From NCBI GenBank assembly GCA_050486265.1, contig JBJHCY010000003.1:62001-126000 (forward strand): a DNA stretch of 64,000 bases, written 5' to 3'. Of the stretch, positions 18,506 to 27,100 are shown in pieces. The notes under the pieces were generated by a model. The model worked only from the letters and a program-made list of their open reading frames with translations, made no database searches and was not told the origin of the DNA. The position numbers and the translations under genes are program-made. The DNA is from SLFH01 sp050486265. GTDB lineage: Bacteria; Planctomycetota; Phycisphaerae; Phycisphaerales; UBA1924. Every line of letters starts with the position of its first letter. The stretch's first letter is position 1.

Positions 18506-20488
18506 TCACGACCCGGGCAGGTGCTCGTCGATCCAGTCGTCCTGGCGGAGCACCGCGGCGCGGTTGCGGCGGTCTCTCGCCTCGCTGCGCCGCTGGGCGA
18601 CCCTGAAGGCGGCCGCCGCGGCTTTGGTCTGGCGCAGCTCGCCCCGGAGCCCGGGCCTCTTAAAGACCGTTCGAAGGTCGGGCGCGTGCTGGGTGAGCAG
18701 GTCGTCGTCGAGGGAGACAAAGATCTGCGAAGAGCCCGGGTCGCCCTGCCGCCCCGCCCGCCCGATGAACTGGCGGTCGATCCTCTTGGCCCCGTGCATC
18801 TCCGTCAGGATGACGGCGAGCCCGCCCGCCTCGCGCGCCCGCGGGTCGAGCCGGATGTCGGTGCCCCGCCCGGCCATGTTGGTCGCGACGGTGATGGCCC
18901 CCGCGGCGCCGGCGTGCTCGATCAGCTCCGACTCCTCGGCGTCTTGCAGGGCGTTGAGCACCCGGTGCTCGTGCCCCCGGGCCGCCAGCCGCTCGGAGAT
19001 CAGTTGCGAGACCTCGATCGACCTCGTCCCCGCCAGCACCGGACGCCCGAGTGCGTGCAGGCGCTCGATCTCCTCGACGATCGCGTCGATCTTCGACTCG
19101 GGCTCGGCGAAGACGCGAATCGGGAGCTTCTTGCGGACGATCGGCCGGTTGGTCGGCACGCAGAGGACCGGGCGCCGGTAGACCGTCTCCATCTCACGCA
19201 TCGCGTCGGCCGCGGTGCCCGTCATCCCGCACAGCACCGGGTAGCTCCGGAAAAACCGCTGGAAGCTCAGCCGTGCGAGGGTCTCGCGGTCGGCGGTGAC
19301 CTCCAGCCCCTCCTTGGCCTCGACTGCCTGGTGCAGCCCGTGCTCCCAGCTGCGGTCGTGCAGGAAGCGTCCGGTGTACTCGTCGACGATGATGACCCGC
19401 CCGTCGACGATCTCGTACTGACGCCCCTTGAGGTAGCAGTGCCGGGCGACGAGCGCCTGGCGCACCAGCTCCTCGGCGCGCCGGTCGGCCTTCCAGATCG
19501 CCTCGGGACGCTCGGCCCACATCCGGCGCGCCCGGTGCAGCCCGCGGGTCTTCAGCTCGGCCTTGCGCCGGAGCCGGTCGACGGAAAAGTCCGGGCCCTC
19601 GTCGAGCTTCCGCGCGATCTCCGCGGCGCCGAGGTAGACCTCCGCCATGTCGTCCTCGCGCCTGCTGCGCGCGATGATGAGCGGGACCACGCCCTCGTCG
19701 ATGAGCACCGCGTCCGCCTCGTCGACCAGCGCTGCGCAGAGCCCGGGCACGATCGGCCCCGCGCCCGCCGCGTTGCCGAACCTCGCCATCATCTGGCGCC
19801 CCGCCCACGCGGTCGCAAGGGGGCGGATGCGGAGCTGGTCGCGCAGGTAGTCGGCGGTGATCTGTTTGGGCGTCCCGTACACGATGTGGCGCGCGTAGAT
19901 CGACGCCCGCTCGTCGGGCGACTGCTCCTGCTGGATCGCCCCGACCGTCAATCGGCAGCGCGTGTAGATCGCCTCTCGGCTCTCGGCGTCACGCCTGGCG
20001 AGGTAGTCGTTCACCGTGAACGCATGCACGCGCCGGTACTTCCACGCCAGCATGACCGCCGCGATCGAGCCCGTCAGCGTTTTGCCCTCGCCGGTGAGCA
20101 TCTCAACGATCCGCCCGCGGTAAAGCCCCAGCGCCCCGACGAGCTGAACCGTGTACGCCTCCTCGCCCGTCAGGCGCCGGGCGACTTCGCGGGCCAGCGC
20201 CATCCCCTCGCGGACGGTCTCTCTGTCGTCGGTGCGCAGCAGGAACCGCTCGCGCACGCGTCCGATCGCCTCGTCGAGCACCGCCTCCGAATACCCCCGG
20301 ACCTTCGGGGCCATCGCGTCGATGTGTTCGGCCTCGCGCTGCAGGACTCGCAGGCTTGAACCCTGCGTCGTCAGCTTCATCCGAGTCCACGCCGCCGCCT
20401 TGTCGAGCCCCTTGAGCGTGCGCTCGGCTCGCCGTCGGCTCATCATCGACTCGTAGAGGGCGTGGTATCTCGTCAGCGCCTGCGACAC
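18506..20488 (-). CDS. Truncated SecA-like DEAD-motor ATPase (not housekeeping SecA)
   Basis: A 660-residue protein homologous to the SecA motor (canonical SecA is 800-950 residues). Walker A LTGEGKTL is at residues 131-138, Walker B VDEADAVLIDE near 255, then GRVIIVDEYTGRFL, PVLCGMTGTA, TRSIEVSQLISERL, TNMAGRGTDIRLDP and IGRAGRQGDPGSS, so both nucleotide-binding folds and the preprotein cross-linking domain region are present. It ends soon after RRSEARDRRNRAAVLRQDD, so most of the helical wing/scaffold and the zinc-binding tail are missing. The GTG at 20488 is supported by AGGAG eight bases upstream, whose first bases overlap the stop codon of the M50 gene, 11 bp away. Context (M50 protease, two HlyD-type proteins) suggests an ATPase for a dedicated export or membrane-protein handling system. 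Confidence 0.9.
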   Translation of the reverse strand: MSQALTRYHALYESMMSRRRAERTLKGLDKAAAWTRMKLTTQGSSLRVLQREAEHIDAMAPKVRGYSEAVLDEAIGRVRERFLLRTDDRETVREGMALAREVARRLTGEEAYTVQLVGALGLYRGRIVEMLTGEGKTLTGSIAAVMLAWKYRRVHAFTVNDYLARRDAESREAIYTRCRLTVGAIQQEQSPDERASIYARHIVYGTPKQITADYLRDQLRIRPLATAWAGRQMMARFGNAAGAGPIVPGLCAALVDEADAVLIDEGVVPLIIARSRREDDMAEVYLGAAEIARKLDEGPDFSVDRLRRKAELKTRGLHRARRMWAERPEAIWKADRRAEELVRQALVARHCYLKGRQYEIVDGRVIIVDEYTGRFLHDRSWEHGLHQAVEAKEGLEVTADRETLARLSFQRFFRSYPVLCGMTGTAADAMREMETVYRRPVLCVPTNRPIVRKKLPIRVFAEPESKIDAIVEEIERLHALGRPVLAGTRSIEVSQLISERLAARGHEHRVLNALQDAEESELIEHAGAAGAITVATNMAGRGTDIRLDPRAREAGGLAVILTEMHGAKRIDRQFIGRAGRQGDPGSSQIFVSLDDDLLTQHAPDLRTVFKRPGLRGELRQTKAAAAAFRVAQRRSEARDRRNRAAVLRQDDWIDEHLPGS

Positions 20489-20499
20489 GGGCGGAACTC

Positions 20500-22665
20500 C
20501 TACAGCGTCACCCGACCCTGCACCAGCTTGTGCAGGCGGTCGGCCCACTGGGCCATCAGCGGGCGGCTGGGCAGCGTGAAACGCACACGCACTCGCTCGC
20601 CGGGCGCGCCGTTGGGCTCGCCATCGGCCGGCACGATCCGTAATTCGAACTGGCGGCTGGTCGCCATCGTGCCCGACTCGTCCTGCGGATCCGTCGCGAT
20701 CGTCCCGCCCCCGGCGTAGCCCAGGGAGGGGTGGGCCAGGCGGCTCTGGCCCGCCTCGACGATCTCCACGATGTTGCCCTCGACGCTCCGGCCGGCGTCG
20801 GACAGGAAACGCACGCTCGCGATCACCGGCAGGTCGCCCGCCGCGTGACGGATCGCCCAAGTGTTCTCGCGCTGGCTGAGCGTCGCGACGATGCGCGAGC
20901 CCCGGTCCTCAACAATCTCGCAGATCGCCGTCCCCTCCTCGACCCACGCGCCGATGAACTCCGAGGGATCGGCGCCGGTCACCACGCCCGCGTGCGGGGC
21001 CCGCACCGTCAGGCGACCGATCCTCGCCTCGAGGATCGCGACGCGCTCGCGGAGGTTCACGACCGCCTCGGCCAACTCGTCGGCCGCGGGCGAAGACCGG
21101 GCGAGGGCCGAACGCATCCGCACCTCCGCCCGCGAGAGCTCGGCCCGTGCCGTCGCAAGCTCGACGCGCAGCTCTGGGTTATCGATCGTCACGATCGCAT
21201 CGCCGGCGCCGACCCGCTCGCCGGGCGAGACGAAGGCTTCGAGGATAAACCCGTCGGAGGCGAAGAAAACGCCCGACCGGCGCGCCGGCTCGACCACGCC
21301 CGAGGCCTTCCGCCAGTCCGGGAACGGGACCATCCCGAGTGAGACCACGCCCATCGCGAGCATCAGCAGCGTCGCCGTCACCGCCCGGGCGCGCTTGTCC
21401 AGCAGCGACGGGTGCGAGGCGAGCCAGTGCACGAACTTGCCCACCGGCAGCACGAACCACATCGCGCCCGTCCAGATGGCCAGGAGCAGGCCAAGGGCGA
21501 ACATCTTGCCCATCACAAACAGCGTGATCGAGATAAACAGGAAGACGCGGTACGCCAGCGCCAGGATCCCGTAGATCACCAGGATCCGGCGCTCGCCCGC
21601 GTTCGTCGTCGGCGGCTGGTCGCTCTCGATGCCGAAGGCGTAGCGCTTGAAGAAGTGCTTGATCATGTTCTGCGCCCGCTGCATGAGGTTGGGCACCTCC
21701 AGCAGGTCGCTGAGGATGTAGTACCCGTCGAAGCGCATCAGCGGGTTGGCGTTGAACAGGATCGTCGAGATGCTCGCGATGAACATCGCGTTGTAGGCGA
21801 TCTGGTGGATCAGCGAGCCCGGCTCGGTCGAGAGCCAGACGAACGCCGCGATCGCCGCCACGAACAGCTCGAAGATCATCCCGCCCGAGCCCACGGCGAT
21901 CCGCTTCCACTTGCTCTCCAGCGCCCACGACGCCGTCGCGTCGACATACGGCGCCGGGAAGAGCACCAGCAGCATCATGCCGAACTCCGGCACCTGCCCG
22001 CCGAAGCGCCTGAGCACCACCCCGTGCCCGATCTCGTGGATCGCCTTGGTGACGATGAACACCACCGTCAGCCAACCCCAGTTCGCCGGCGCAAGCGTGT
22101 TATCGACGCTCGCCGCAAGGCGGTCGAAGTGCGGCAGGATCGCGACGATCGCCCCGAGCACCACCGCCAGCCACACAAAGAACCCCACGCGGTTGAGGAT
22201 CGGGCGGAAAAGGGGCTCCAGCCAGGCGAAGATCCCGTCGGGGTTGAACAGCCTGATCTTGAAGTACATCAGACCGACGGCCTGACCGATCGCCTTCTTC
22301 TTGCGCCGCTCGCGCCCGCGCCGAAGCAACTGCTCGGTCTCGGGCGGCGCGTCGACGCTCAGCAGGTTCGAGCTGTAGAGCTGACCGATCAGCTGCAGGG
22401 CCTCCTGCTGCGTCGGCGCCTCGTCGCCGTGGCGCTGCAGCAGGATCGTCCAGACCTCCTCGACGGTCCGCCTGCCGTCCAGCAGGCCGACCATCTCGTG
22501 CCCGATCGGGTTCAGCCTGAAGAACTGGTTGGTCGTCGGGTCGTGGGCGACATGCCACCGGCGCCCGCGGTAGTGCTGGCGCGTCACCTGCACATGCGGG
22601 CGCAGGCGGGGCTTGAGCGCCCGGACGCGGTGCCAGAAGGGAGAAAATGTCGGTCTCTCTGCCAA
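20500..22665 (-). CDS. PqqD-like / M50 site-2 protease / HlyD fusion membrane protein
   Basis: A 721-residue polytopic protein. Residues 25-110 look like a PqqD-type peptide-binding domain (LNPIGHEMVGLLDGRRTVEEVWTIL). Several membrane segments hold the M50 zinc-protease motif HEIGH at 210-214 and the second motif FNANPLMRFDGYYILSDLLE with the third-ligand Asp. After the last membrane helix (about 430-450) comes a HlyD/biotinyl-lipoyl domain with a coiled coil (ELRVELATARAELSRAEVRM; LTVRAPHAGVVTG). The TTG start at 22665 follows GGAGG with ten bases between, and matches the start of the conserved region. The fusion of PqqD-like, intramembrane protease and adaptor domains implies a substrate peptide is bound inside, cut in the membrane and passed to a periplasmic conduit; this is inference. 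Confidence 0.9.
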   Translation of the reverse strand: MAERPTFSPFWHRVRALKPRLRPHVQVTRQHYRGRRWHVAHDPTTNQFFRLNPIGHEMVGLLDGRRTVEEVWTILLQRHGDEAPTQQEALQLIGQLYSSNLLSVDAPPETEQLLRRGRERRKKKAIGQAVGLMYFKIRLFNPDGIFAWLEPLFRPILNRVGFFVWLAVVLGAIVAILPHFDRLAASVDNTLAPANWGWLTVVFIVTKAIHEIGHGVVLRRFGGQVPEFGMMLLVLFPAPYVDATASWALESKWKRIAVGSGGMIFELFVAAIAAFVWLSTEPGSLIHQIAYNAMFIASISTILFNANPLMRFDGYYILSDLLEVPNLMQRAQNMIKHFFKRYAFGIESDQPPTTNAGERRILVIYGILALAYRVFLFISITLFVMGKMFALGLLLAIWTGAMWFVLPVGKFVHWLASHPSLLDKRARAVTATLLMLAMGVVSLGMVPFPDWRKASGVVEPARRSGVFFASDGFILEAFVSPGERVGAGDAIVTIDNPELRVELATARAELSRAEVRMRSALARSSPAADELAEAVVNLRERVAILEARIGRLTVRAPHAGVVTGADPSEFIGAWVEEGTAICEIVEDRGSRIVATLSQRENTWAIRHAAGDLPVIASVRFLSDAGRSVEGNIVEIVEAGQSRLAHPSLGYAGGGTIATDPQDESGTMATSRQFELRIVPADGEPNGAPGERVRVRFTLPSRPLMAQWADRLHKLVQGRVTL

Positions 22666-22723
22666 GGCTGGTCAGCCTCCGCCCCGCAGAGCGGGGCCGG
22701 TGTGCTTCTTGCGTCGTGCCGGC

Positions 22724-24727
22724 TTACATCCAGAGCCACAGACGCGCGGTGTCGATGATCCGGCGCGACAGGATCGACGCGATCGACCGGTCGCCGGTGT
22801 TGAGCTTTACGAGCCCCTCCATCCCCGGGCGCAGCCAGGGCGATGGATCCTCGAGCCTCACGCGGACCTCGAACGAGTTGGTCCCGTCCTTGGGCCGGCC
22901 CGAACGCACCACGCGTTCGATCGTGATGTCGAAGCGTTGCCCGGGGTCGGCCTTGGTCGCCAGGCTGTGCCGGCCGAGCCCATCCTCGACCGCCTTTTCG
23001 ACCAGGCGGATGTCGCGGTCGTCGACGCTCGCGACGCCGTACAGCTCGCTGATGTCCGCGATGATGAACATCACATCGCCCATGCCGACGGCCGAGCCGA
23101 CGCGTTCGCGCAGGTCGCCCTCGATGATGACGCCGGAGATCGGCGCCCGCACCACCGCCTTCTCCAGGCGCTCGTTGTAGAAGGCAAGCTCGGCCCTGGC
23201 CGCCTCGGCCTCGGCCCTCGCTTCCTCGATCTGCGCGCCGCGTCCGGGCTCGTCGGGCCCGGCCATCAGCGCCTCGACGCGGCGTTCGGCGATCGCCAGC
23301 GATTCGGACGCGCGCACCGCCATCAGGCGCAGCTCGCGCGTCTCCATCCGGCCGAGGATGTCCCCCGCCTCGACGCGCCGGTTCTTCTCGATCCCGTCTT
23401 CGAGGGCTTCGAGCACGCCCGAGAAGGGCGCCGACACCACGCGCTGCACGCGCGGGCGCAGCTCGACGGGCGCCTCGACGCGGTAGGGACGCTCGACCAC
23501 GAACGCCGTCACCAGCAGCAGCAGCGCCGCGATCGTCGCGATCTTCCAGACCGTGTGTCTCGGCCCGACAAACCACGCGCCGGCCTTGGTCGCAGAGTGC
23601 GCCGTCCGAAGCGCCAGGTTCCTGTCGTCGCTCCGGCGAACGCTCAGCACCGGGCCGACAAGGTCCGCCGTCGCCTGCAGCCACTCGGCCACGCGAACAT
23701 TCAGAGGGGATTGCTCGGAGGCGGACTCGACCGTCAGCACGCCGACCACGCGGTCGTCGGCCCGGATCGGCACCGAGACCACCCGCAGCTTCGCGTCGCC
23801 CGAGGCGAGCTCCTTGTGCGCGTGGGTGATCGCTTGACCCAGAAGGACATCCGCCTCCTGCCCCGGCGCTTCGGCCGTCTCGGGCGGGGGCGGGTAGAGC
23901 ACCGCCTGCTCCTGATCAAGACACTCGTCCATCGCCCCTTCGAGCTTGCGGACCATCGCCATCCGCCGGTCGATGTGCTCGGTGTCGCTGATCGCGACCA
24001 CCTTGACGGCGCCGGACGCACCGATCCCGCGCACCCAGCCCAACGCCACGCGGTCGAGCCCGAGCTGGCGCTGCAGGTCGTTGCAGATCTGCATCGACGC
24101 GCCCTTGAACCCCTCGGCCTGGTTGATCGAGGCGATCAGCCTCGCCGCCAGGTCCAGCGCGATCGTCGACTGGCGGAGCCGCAGCAGTTCCTGCGTCGCG
24201 CGATGCCCGTGGATGTAGCCCGAGAGCAGCTCGAGCACCGCGAGCGTTGCCTGCATCGCCTGGTCGGACCGTGCGTCAAGGTGCAGCACCACCGCGTGCC
24301 GACCCTGCGGCGAGCCAGAGGGCGAGGCCGGGCCGATCACCGGCACAGCCACGATCATCCCCTGGCGGTCCTGACCGTACATCAGGTCGCCCTGATCGAG
24401 CGAGAAGACGCAGCTCTGCCCGTCGGCCAGCGCCGCAGCCGCGGCCCGACGAGACTCCGCCGCGTGCTCGACGGCGCTCAGGTCGCCGCTGGGCGCCTGC
24501 TGGCCCGGCGACATCGGCCAGACCGACACCGGGCGGGGCTCCGCCTGCGAGTCTTCCTCGCCCGCGCTCGGGGGCAGCGTGAACAACACAGACCGCTTCG
24601 CCGCAGAAACCTGCGACATCAGCGCCTGCAGCCGGACGAGAAAATGCTCGTCGCCGGGCGAGGGCTTGACCGCTTCGTCGACGACACGCCGCCACGCCGG
24701 AGACCGGAGCCTGCTCAGATCAATCAC
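22724..24727 (-). CDS. GAF-domain / HlyD adaptor fusion protein
   Basis: A 667-residue protein. The first 370 residues are cytosolic and contain two regions with GAF character (LMYGQDRQGMIVAVPVIGP; IASINQAEGFKGASMQICNDLQRQLGLDRVALGWVRG and VVSVPIRADDRVVGVLTVES). One membrane helix (VWKIATIAALLLLVTAFVV) leads to a HlyD-type periplasmic domain with lipoyl halves around a coiled coil: VSAPFSGVLEALEDG, EARAEAEAARAELAFYNERLEKAVVRAPISGVIIEGDL, and a beta barrel ending GMEGLVKLNTG. The arrangement would let a cytosolic small-ligand sensor control an envelope adaptor. GTG 24727 overlaps the stop of the preceding gene by 8 bp; a GTG at 24745 is the alternative. It is in one operon with the M50 and SecA-like genes. 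Confidence 0.87.
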   Translation of the reverse strand: MIDLSRLRSPAWRRVVDEAVKPSPGDEHFLVRLQALMSQVSAAKRSVLFTLPPSAGEEDSQAEPRPVSVWPMSPGQQAPSGDLSAVEHAAESRRAAAAALADGQSCVFSLDQGDLMYGQDRQGMIVAVPVIGPASPSGSPQGRHAVVLHLDARSDQAMQATLAVLELLSGYIHGHRATQELLRLRQSTIALDLAARLIASINQAEGFKGASMQICNDLQRQLGLDRVALGWVRGIGASGAVKVVAISDTEHIDRRMAMVRKLEGAMDECLDQEQAVLYPPPPETAEAPGQEADVLLGQAITHAHKELASGDAKLRVVSVPIRADDRVVGVLTVESASEQSPLNVRVAEWLQATADLVGPVLSVRRSDDRNLALRTAHSATKAGAWFVGPRHTVWKIATIAALLLLVTAFVVERPYRVEAPVELRPRVQRVVSAPFSGVLEALEDGIEKNRRVEAGDILGRMETRELRLMAVRASESLAIAERRVEALMAGPDEPGRGAQIEEARAEAEAARAELAFYNERLEKAVVRAPISGVIIEGDLRERVGSAVGMGDVMFIIADISELYGVASVDDRDIRLVEKAVEDGLGRHSLATKADPGQRFDITIERVVRSGRPKDGTNSFEVRVRLEDPSPWLRPGMEGLVKLNTGDRSIASILSRRIIDTARLWLWM

Positions 24728-25703
24728 GGCCCGCGACCTCCGCACCTTCTTCCCGCACCGGCGTCGGCACGGTCTCGCTCATCCGCTGCATCAACTCCTC
24801 GCTCGGCGGTGCGAAGCGCACCCAAGCCGCGAGACCCGACTGCATGTGCTCGGGGTTGGGCACATCGATCCGGACGCGCTGCTTGCGGCTGGCAAAGTCC
24901 GCCGCACGGCTCACCTCCGAAACCGTCCCCTCGACCACCAAGGGCCGCCCCGGACGCCCGATCAGCACCCACGCGCTGTCGCCCCGCGAGATCGAAAGCT
25001 CCTCGACCAGCGCCACCGGCGTGTGCACATCGATCCGAAGCGGGTCGAGCTGCACCACGCGGATCACCGGCGTTGTCTCGCGGATCACATCGCCGAGGTC
25101 GACCATGATCGACGCGACATACCCCGAGAACGGCGCGACCAGACGAAGCCGGTCCGCCCGGGCCTTCGCCCTGTTCAACTGCAGCGACTCCTGCTTCTGG
25201 TTCTCTTCGGCCAGCTTCACATCCAGCTCGGCGATGTTCACCGCCACCTGGGCGCGGTTGAGCTGCTGCGTCGTCGCGGCGCCCTGGTTGAAGGCGTTGC
25301 GCATCTCTTCGAGCTCGGTCTTGGCGTTCTCGAGCTGTTCCTGGGCCCGCAGCACCGGCAGCTCGACCTCGGCCCGCACGCGCTGGATCTCGACCATCGC
25401 AAGGTCCTCGGCATCGTCACCACGCACCAGCAGGTCGCCCTTCTCGACCCACTGGTCGCCCCGCACCGCGATCTCGCGCACCGCCGTGGGCACCTGGAAG
25501 CCGATCTCCGCGTCCTGGCTCGGCTTGGTGAACGAGTGCTCGCCGCCGAACATCGACGCGAAGCGGTCGATCGTCTCGCCCGGGGCGAGCTGCACCAGCC
25601 ACGCACGCGCGGAATGTTCACGCTCCTGCTCTGCCGCCGAGAATGCGGGCGCTGCAAGAAGCACCGCCGAAGCCAGCACGCCCGCGAATCGTCGTCCGCG
25701 CAT
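24720..25703 (-). CDS. Periplasmic HlyD/RND-type membrane-fusion adaptor
   Basis: A 327-residue protein with a signal peptide (RRFAGVLASAVLLAAPAFSAAE). The body is a classic periplasmic adaptor: lipoyl-like strands (VPTAVREIAVRGDQWVEKGDLLVRGD), an alpha-hairpin coiled coil (about residues 110-180, QEQLENAKTELEEMRNAFNQGAATTQQLNRAQVAV), the second lipoyl half (LRLVAPFSGYVASIMVDLGDVI) and a beta barrel (LRIDVHTPVALVEEL; RVRIDVPNPEHMQSGLAAWVRF). It is first in the four-gene unit that continues with the GAF-HlyD fusion, M50 fusion and SecA-like genes. No RND pump or outer-membrane TolC gene is adjacent. It starts divergently from the DegT aminotransferase, with promoters expected in 25704-25902. 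Confidence 0.9.
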   Translation of the reverse strand: MRGRRFAGVLASAVLLAAPAFSAAEQEREHSARAWLVQLAPGETIDRFASMFGGEHSFTKPSQDAEIGFQVPTAVREIAVRGDQWVEKGDLLVRGDDAEDLAMVEIQRVRAEVELPVLRAQEQLENAKTELEEMRNAFNQGAATTQQLNRAQVAVNIAELDVKLAEENQKQESLQLNRAKARADRLRLVAPFSGYVASIMVDLGDVIRETTPVIRVVQLDPLRIDVHTPVALVEELSISRGDSAWVLIGRPGRPLVVEGTVSEVSRAADFASRKQRVRIDVPNPEHMQSGLAAWVRFAPPSEELMQRMSETVPTPVREEGAEVAGRD

Positions 25704-25902
25704 CGCTCGATCTCCGATCTCTAAACTGCCCGATCATCGCGTCCGGTTCAAGGCGGGGACCCTCGCGGGCCGGCCGGACGCCCCACGCACCCGCTATGCA
25801 GGTACGACGACCGCTCCACGCGGTTCCCCGAACCCGCACCGCACGCGGGGCGAGGTCTACCCTCTTTGCACGCGGTTCGCCCGCGCCAGGAGGTTCGTTC
25901 GC

Positions 25903-27087
25903 ATGGCTCAGTCTACCGCCCCGCACGCCCCCCGTCCTCAGACCCTCGCCCTCAACGGCGGCGAGCCGGTCTTCAAGACCCCCGTCCCGTTTATGTCTCT
26001 CGCCCTCACCCCCGAAGACAAGGCCGCCGCCATGGGCGTCCTGGATTCGGGCATGCTCCGCCAGGGCCCCAAGTGCGCCGAACTCGAAAAACGCTTCGCC
26101 CAGGCCACCGGCGCCAAGCACGCCCACACCTGCGCCAACGGCACCTGCGCCCTCCAGCTCGCCTACGAACCCCTCCTCCAGCCCGGTGACGAGGTCCTCG
26201 TCTGCGCCTGGACCTACATCGCCACCGCCAGCATGATCGTCGCCCGGGGTTGCAAGCCCGTCTGGACCGACTGTCTACCAGACACCTATCAAATCGATGT
26301 CGCCGACGCCGAGAAGCGCATCACCCCAAAAACCAAGGCGATCGCCGCCACGCATGTCTACGGCATGCCGGTCGACATCGACGCCGTCCAGGCCCTCGCC
26401 AAAAAGCACAACCTCAAGGTCATCTACGACGCCGCCCAGGCCCACCTGGCCACTTACAAGGGTCAGGGCCTCGGCGCGTTCGGCGACGCCGTCACCTATT
26501 CCTTCTACGCCACCAAGAACCTCGGCACCGGCGAGGGGGGCATGATCACCACCAACGACGACGACCTCTCGTTCAAGATCCAGCGCCTCCGCTCGCACGG
26601 CGAAAGCGACACGAAGTACCTGCACGAATCGATCGGGTACAACTACCGGATGAACGACATCACGGCCGCCATCGGCTGTTCTCGCATGGACCGGCTCCCC
26701 GAGCAGACCGACCGCCGTCGCGAGATCGCCGCCCGCTACAACGAACGCATCGCCGATGTCCAGGGCGTCGCCACTCCCGCGACCACGCCCGGCGCAGAGC
26801 CCGTGTGGCACCTGTACACGCTGAGGCTGGAAGAGGGCGCGATGTCGTGCGACCGCGACGCCTTCTGCGCCGCCCTCAAGGCCGAGGGCGTGCCCACGGC
26901 CGTCCACTACCCCCTCTCCCTGACCGAGCAGCCGGCGTTCAAGGGCTTTGTCACCGACCACCCGCCGGTCGCCCGCTCGGTCGCCAAGGGCGTCTTCTGC
27001 CTGCCGATCCACCACGACCTCACCGACGAACAGGCCGACAAGATCGCCGACGCCGTCGCCAAGGTCGCCGGCGCGTACCGGGCGTGA
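25903..27087 (+). CDS. DegT/DnrJ/EryC1/StrS family PLP-dependent sugar aminotransferase
   Basis: A 394-residue protein of the fold-type I aminotransferases that act on nucleotide-linked keto-sugars. Visible are GSG-type phosphate contacts (CANGTCALQLAY), AWTYIATAS, IYDAAQAHLATYKGQ (the D-x-A-x-x-x-G PLP-contact region), and SFYATKNLGTGEGGM with the Schiff-base Lys. The C-terminus has VHYPLSLTEQPAF, GVFCLPIHHDLTDEQ. The family is normally about 370-400 residues. AGGAGG nine bases before ATG 25903 makes the start firm. It converges with manA. The product is probably an amino sugar for surface polysaccharide; the exact substrate is not predictable. Confidence 0.93.
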   Translation: MAQSTAPHAPRPQTLALNGGEPVFKTPVPFMSLALTPEDKAAAMGVLDSGMLRQGPKCAELEKRFAQATGAKHAHTCANGTCALQLAYEPLLQPGDEVLVCAWTYIATASMIVARGCKPVWTDCLPDTYQIDVADAEKRITPKTKAIAATHVYGMPVDIDAVQALAKKHNLKVIYDAAQAHLATYKGQGLGAFGDAVTYSFYATKNLGTGEGGMITTNDDDLSFKIQRLRSHGESDTKYLHESIGYNYRMNDITAAIGCSRMDRLPEQTDRRREIAARYNERIADVQGVATPATTPGAEPVWHLYTLRLEEGAMSCDRDAFCAALKAEGVPTAVHYPLSLTEQPAFKGFVTDHPPVARSVAKGVFCLPIHHDLTDEQADKIADAVAKVAGAYRA

Positions 27088-27100
27088 ATCAGATCGATCC

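Noticed and set aside
18506..20488. Housekeeping SecA
   Set aside because: At 660 residues it lacks much of the C-terminal scaffold and the zinc tail, and it sits in an M50/HlyD operon.
21412..25108. Long plus-strand open frames across the M50 and GAF-HlyD genes
   Set aside because: Composition dominated by Arg/His/Asp/Pro; the minus strand holds domain motifs and ordered starts.
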